From assembly GCA_030636255.1 (NCBI GenBank), contig DAOVXH010000090.1, positions 1 to 7,131 on the forward strand: a stretch of 7,131 bases of DNA. Reading direction: 5' to 3'. The notes under the pieces are model-generated. The model was not told the origin of the DNA, did no database searches, and was given only the letters and a program-made list of their open reading frames with translations. Origin of the DNA: Methanomassiliicoccales archaeon. GTDB taxonomy: Archaea; Thermoplasmatota; Thermoplasmata; SG8-5. The position numbers were made by a program, and so were the translations under genes. Within the stretch, counting starts at the first letter, position 1, and each line of letters starts with the position of its first letter. Shown piece by piece: positions 5,025-7,131 of this stretch.

Positions 5025-6953
5025 ATGAAAATAATATCAAAACAGGATTTCTCAGCATTCGTCAACTTGCTTATCCAGGATGATTCAATGGATGTTGAAG
5101 GCGTTAAGGCGAAAGGAAGTAAATTCGTGTTTGGTCCCCTTGACTCTGCAAAGGAACTGCGACTGGACTACGATGTAACTATACTTCCGCCAAAGAAGTA
5201 TTTTTTACCTCAGTACGAGACCATGATGACATACGATCTTTCCCACCCTTTCCATGTGGAGGGGGCGAAATTTCCCAAGAAGAAGGTCATAATTGGTGTG
5301 CATCCATACGATATAACAGGAATCAGGCAGATGGACAGTTATTTCCTGGACACTGATGTTTCCACAAGCTATCTGAGAAGAAGGAAGAACACCATCATCA
5401 TTGGTTCTGATGTAATGAATGTATCCGAGAAGGCATTTTTCGGATGCATGGACACAGGCTCGGTAGATACTGGGTACGACCTGTTCATAACAGACCTGGG
5501 TGACAAGGTAATGGTGGAGATAGGAACCCACGAGGGGGAGCAATTGCTCAGGCATGCAGCAAACCTTCACGACTCATCTCCAGAGGATGTACAGAAGGTC
5601 CAGGCCATCCGCAATGCAGCGTCTGAGAAGGCATTGCGTGGACTAAAAGTAAAACCAAAGGGCTGGCATGACCTTCTGGAGAAGAATTTTGAAAGTAGTG
5701 TATGGAAAGAGATGTCAGATAAATGTCTGGCTTGCGGCTCATGTACTTTGGTATGTCCCACTTGTTTCTGCTACGATGTTCAGGACGATCTTAACCTTGA
5801 CCTGTCAACCGGTGAGAGGATGAGAACCTGGGACGGCTGCTTGTTGAGACAGTTCACAGAGGTTGCAGGTGGCGAGGTATTCAGGGATGACATTGAGGAC
5901 AGATATAGACATAGATTCCACAGGAAGGGAAAATACCTTCCAGACCGTTTGGGATTTGTGGCCTGTGTTGGCTGCGGCAGATGTTCCAGCCAATGTGTGC
6001 CTGATATAGCAGACCCTGTTAATCTTTTCAATAAGCTATCTGAAGCATCCCAGCACCCTATCATGGAGAAGGATGCAGACCCTCATTCTGTTAGTTTGGA
6101 AATCAAGACCATTGAGGAATCTGATAAGCATACGTCATTGCATATGCCAGAACCAGCCACACTGAAGAGGGTTGTGAAGCTGACAGAAGACGAAACCTTA
6201 TTTGAAATCACTCTGGACAGTGGCCAACCCCTTGGACATAAGCCAGGCCAGTTCATTGAAATTTCCCTATTTGGGACAGGAGAAGCGCCTATATCGGTGA
6301 GCTCTGCTCCAGGAGGCATTTCCTTTGATATAGTTGTGAGGAAGGCCGGTGATGTGACCAACAAATTGCATACAATGAAAGAAGGCGATAAGGTGGGCAT
6401 ACGCGGACCATTCGGGAACGGCTTTGACACAGAGGATATGAAAGGCAAGAACATAATTTTCATCGGAGGCGGACTGGGAATAGTACCAATGCGTTCTCTG
6501 ATAAATTATGTCCTAAACAATAGGTCGGACTACGGAAATGTCTGGATACTATATGGATGCAGAAACCCAAGCCTTGTCCTGTTCAAGGACGAAGTAGCAC
6601 AGTGGGAGGCAAGGGACGATGTGGTCATGCACAAGACAGTGGATACCTGCACAGAGGGTGAATCATGGGATGGGCAGATTGGAGTCATTACTACGATAAT
6701 GCCTATGGTCACCTTCGACCCCCAGAACACTTACGCTGTCGTAATCGGGCCTCCTATATTCTACAAGTTCGTCAACAAGGACCTTCTGAACATGGGCATG
6801 CCAGAAGAAAACATAATTGTCTCTCTGGAAAGGCGCATGAAATGCGGAGTCGGCAAATGTGGTCACTGCCAGATGAACGGAATATATGTCTGCAAGGATG
6901 GGCCAGTCTTCAATTACAAAGACCTTAAGGATGTACCGGAGGCGTTCTCATGA
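5025..6953 (+). CDS. Fused beta-gamma subunit of a group 3b-type (sulfhydrogenase/NAD(P)-linked) [NiFe] hydrogenase
   Basis: A 642-residue cytoplasmic electron-transfer protein that joins two subunits usually encoded separately (HydB and HydG in Pyrococcus). Residues 1 to about 350 are the beta part. It has an N-terminal PPKKYFLPQYE region, CLACGSCTLVCP (Cys234, 237, 240, 244) with extra Cys247 and Cys249, TWDGC (Cys272), and CVGCGRCSSQC (Cys314, 317, 320, 324), giving two [4Fe-4S] sites. Residues from about 374 are the gamma part: GHKPGQF (404-410) and ISVSSAPG (423-430) for FAD, GPFG (461-464), GGGLG (481-485) for NAD(P), and Cys607, 612, 615 and 623 for a [2Fe-2S] cluster. The linker at about 345-373 has no stop codon, and the Met codons there lack a ribosome binding site. 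It would carry electrons between NAD(P)H and the delta/alpha hydrogenase core; in Pyrococcus this type can also reduce polysulfide. Anaerobic sulfite reductase AsrA/AsrB is a related alternative, but the hydrogenase delta gene that follows argues against it. Confidence 0.88.
   Translation: MKIISKQDFSAFVNLLIQDDSMDVEGVKAKGSKFVFGPLDSAKELRLDYDVTILPPKKYFLPQYETMMTYDLSHPFHVEGAKFPKKKVIIGVHPYDITGIRQMDSYFLDTDVSTSYLRRRKNTIIIGSDVMNVSEKAFFGCMDTGSVDTGYDLFITDLGDKVMVEIGTHEGEQLLRHAANLHDSSPEDVQKVQAIRNAASEKALRGLKVKPKGWHDLLEKNFESSVWKEMSDKCLACGSCTLVCPTCFCYDVQDDLNLDLSTGERMRTWDGCLLRQFTEVAGGEVFRDDIEDRYRHRFHRKGKYLPDRLGFVACVGCGRCSSQCVPDIADPVNLFNKLSEASQHPIMEKDADPHSVSLEIKTIEESDKHTSLHMPEPATLKRVVKLTEDETLFEITLDSGQPLGHKPGQFIEISLFGTGEAPISVSSAPGGISFDIVVRKAGDVTNKLHTMKEGDKVGIRGPFGNGFDTEDMKGKNIIFIGGGLGIVPMRSLINYVLNNRSDYGNVWILYGCRNPSLVLFKDEVAQWEARDDVVMHKTVDTCTEGESWDGQIGVITTIMPMVTFDPQNTYAVVIGPPIFYKFVNKDLLNMGMPEENIIVSLERRMKCGVGKCGHCQMNGIYVCKDGPVFNYKDLKDVPEAFS
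6938..6942 (+). promoter_or_regulatory. Ribosome binding site of the hydrogenase delta gene
   Basis: GGAGG lies inside the end of the beta-gamma gene, 7 bases before ATG at 6950. It supports a start that overlaps the preceding stop codon as ATGA. Confidence 0.65.
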
Positions 6954-7131
6954 AACCAAAAGTAGCATTCTTTGACTTTGCCAGCTGTGAGGGCTGCCAG
7001 CTTCAGATAGTTAATCTCGAGGAGTCAATAATAGATGTGCTCAAACTGGTGGATATTGTTTCCTTCAGAGAGGCCATGAAAGAACATTCAGATGACTATG
7101 ACATAGCCATCATTGAGGGTTCCATAACCAG
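6950..7131 (+). CDS. [NiFe] hydrogenase delta (small) subunit, 3' end beyond the window
   Basis: The first 60 residues of a cytoplasmic group 3-type hydrogenase small subunit, which carries the iron-sulfur cluster next to the NiFe site. The N-terminus reads KPKVAFFDFASCEGCQLQ, with Cys13 and Cys16 as the first two ligands of the proximal [4Fe-4S] cluster, and no twin-arginine signal precedes it. The stretch DYDIAIIEGSIT near the window edge is the conserved segment that follows in HydD, MvhG and FrhG-like subunits. The start overlaps the beta-gamma stop by 4 bp (ATGA), which implies coupled translation. The order beta, gamma, delta matches the Pyrococcus hydBGDA order, so the large subunit is expected next, outside the window. 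The remaining cluster ligands cannot be seen, so completeness is unknown. Confidence 0.87.
   Translation, partial: MKPKVAFFDFASCEGCQLQIVNLEESIIDVLKLVDIVSFREAMKEHSDDYDIAIIEGSIT

Noticed and set aside
6144..6953. Separate translation of the gamma subunit from an internal ATG at 6144
   Set aside because: The frame is continuous with the beta part and no Shine-Dalgarno sequence precedes this ATG or the one at 6064, so a fused product is the simpler reading.
5025..6953. Anaerobic sulfite reductase AsrA-AsrB instead of hydrogenase beta-gamma
   Set aside because: The Asr subunits are related in fold, but the overlapping next gene starts with a hydrogenase small-subunit cluster motif (SCEGCQLQ) rather than a siroheme AsrC.

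Overview
The window looks like archaeal chromosomal DNA, probably from an anaerobic euryarchaeal or Thermoplasmatota-like lineage. This assignment is tentative. It rests on heavy use of ATA for Ile and AGA/AGG for Arg, strong AGGAGG-type ribosome binding sites, a TATA-box-like element in the one long intergenic gap, a RAD55/KaiC-like ATPase of archaeal type, and a group 3b-type (sulfhydrogenase-like) [NiFe] hydrogenase operon. No marker gene fixes the taxon.

Region 1 (1-3979, plus strand) is a compact sulfur-handling operon: the 3' part of a DsrE-family protein, a TusA-family sulfur carrier, a YeeE/YedE (TsuA-like) thiosulfate/sulfur-compound permease, and a large exported protein made of four tandem rhodanese domains. 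Gaps between the genes are about 19-35 bp and each gene has its own Shine-Dalgarno site. A GC-rich hairpin with a T-rich tail closes the operon at about 3993-4036. The plausible logic is that the exported rhodanese array handles or binds sulfane sulfur outside the membrane, the permease brings thiosulfate or a related species in, and TusA and DsrE relay persulfide sulfur in the cytoplasm.

Region 2 (3980-4277) is an AT-rich intergenic stretch holding the terminator, an imperfect inverted repeat around a TATA-like sequence, and a second TATA-like box near the next gene. No RNA gene is apparent there.

Region 3 (4278-7131, plus strand) is a second operon. It starts with a small RecA-superfamily (RAD55/KaiC-like) ATPase whose Walker A has Met in place of the last Gly. 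Fifteen bases later comes a 642-residue protein in which the hydrogenase beta subunit (two [4Fe-4S] sites) and gamma subunit (FAD/NAD(P)-binding plus [2Fe-2S]) are fused. The start of the delta (small) subunit overlaps it by 4 bp and runs off the window; the catalytic large subunit is expected just beyond the edge. Group 3b enzymes can couple H2 to NAD(P)H and in some archaea reduce polysulfide, so the two operons may be functionally linked. That link is inference from proximity.

The most notable points are the exported quadruple rhodanese with all four active-site cysteines kept, the complete DsrE-TusA-YeeE-rhodanese relay, the beta-gamma fusion, and the ATPase leading the hydrogenase operon.
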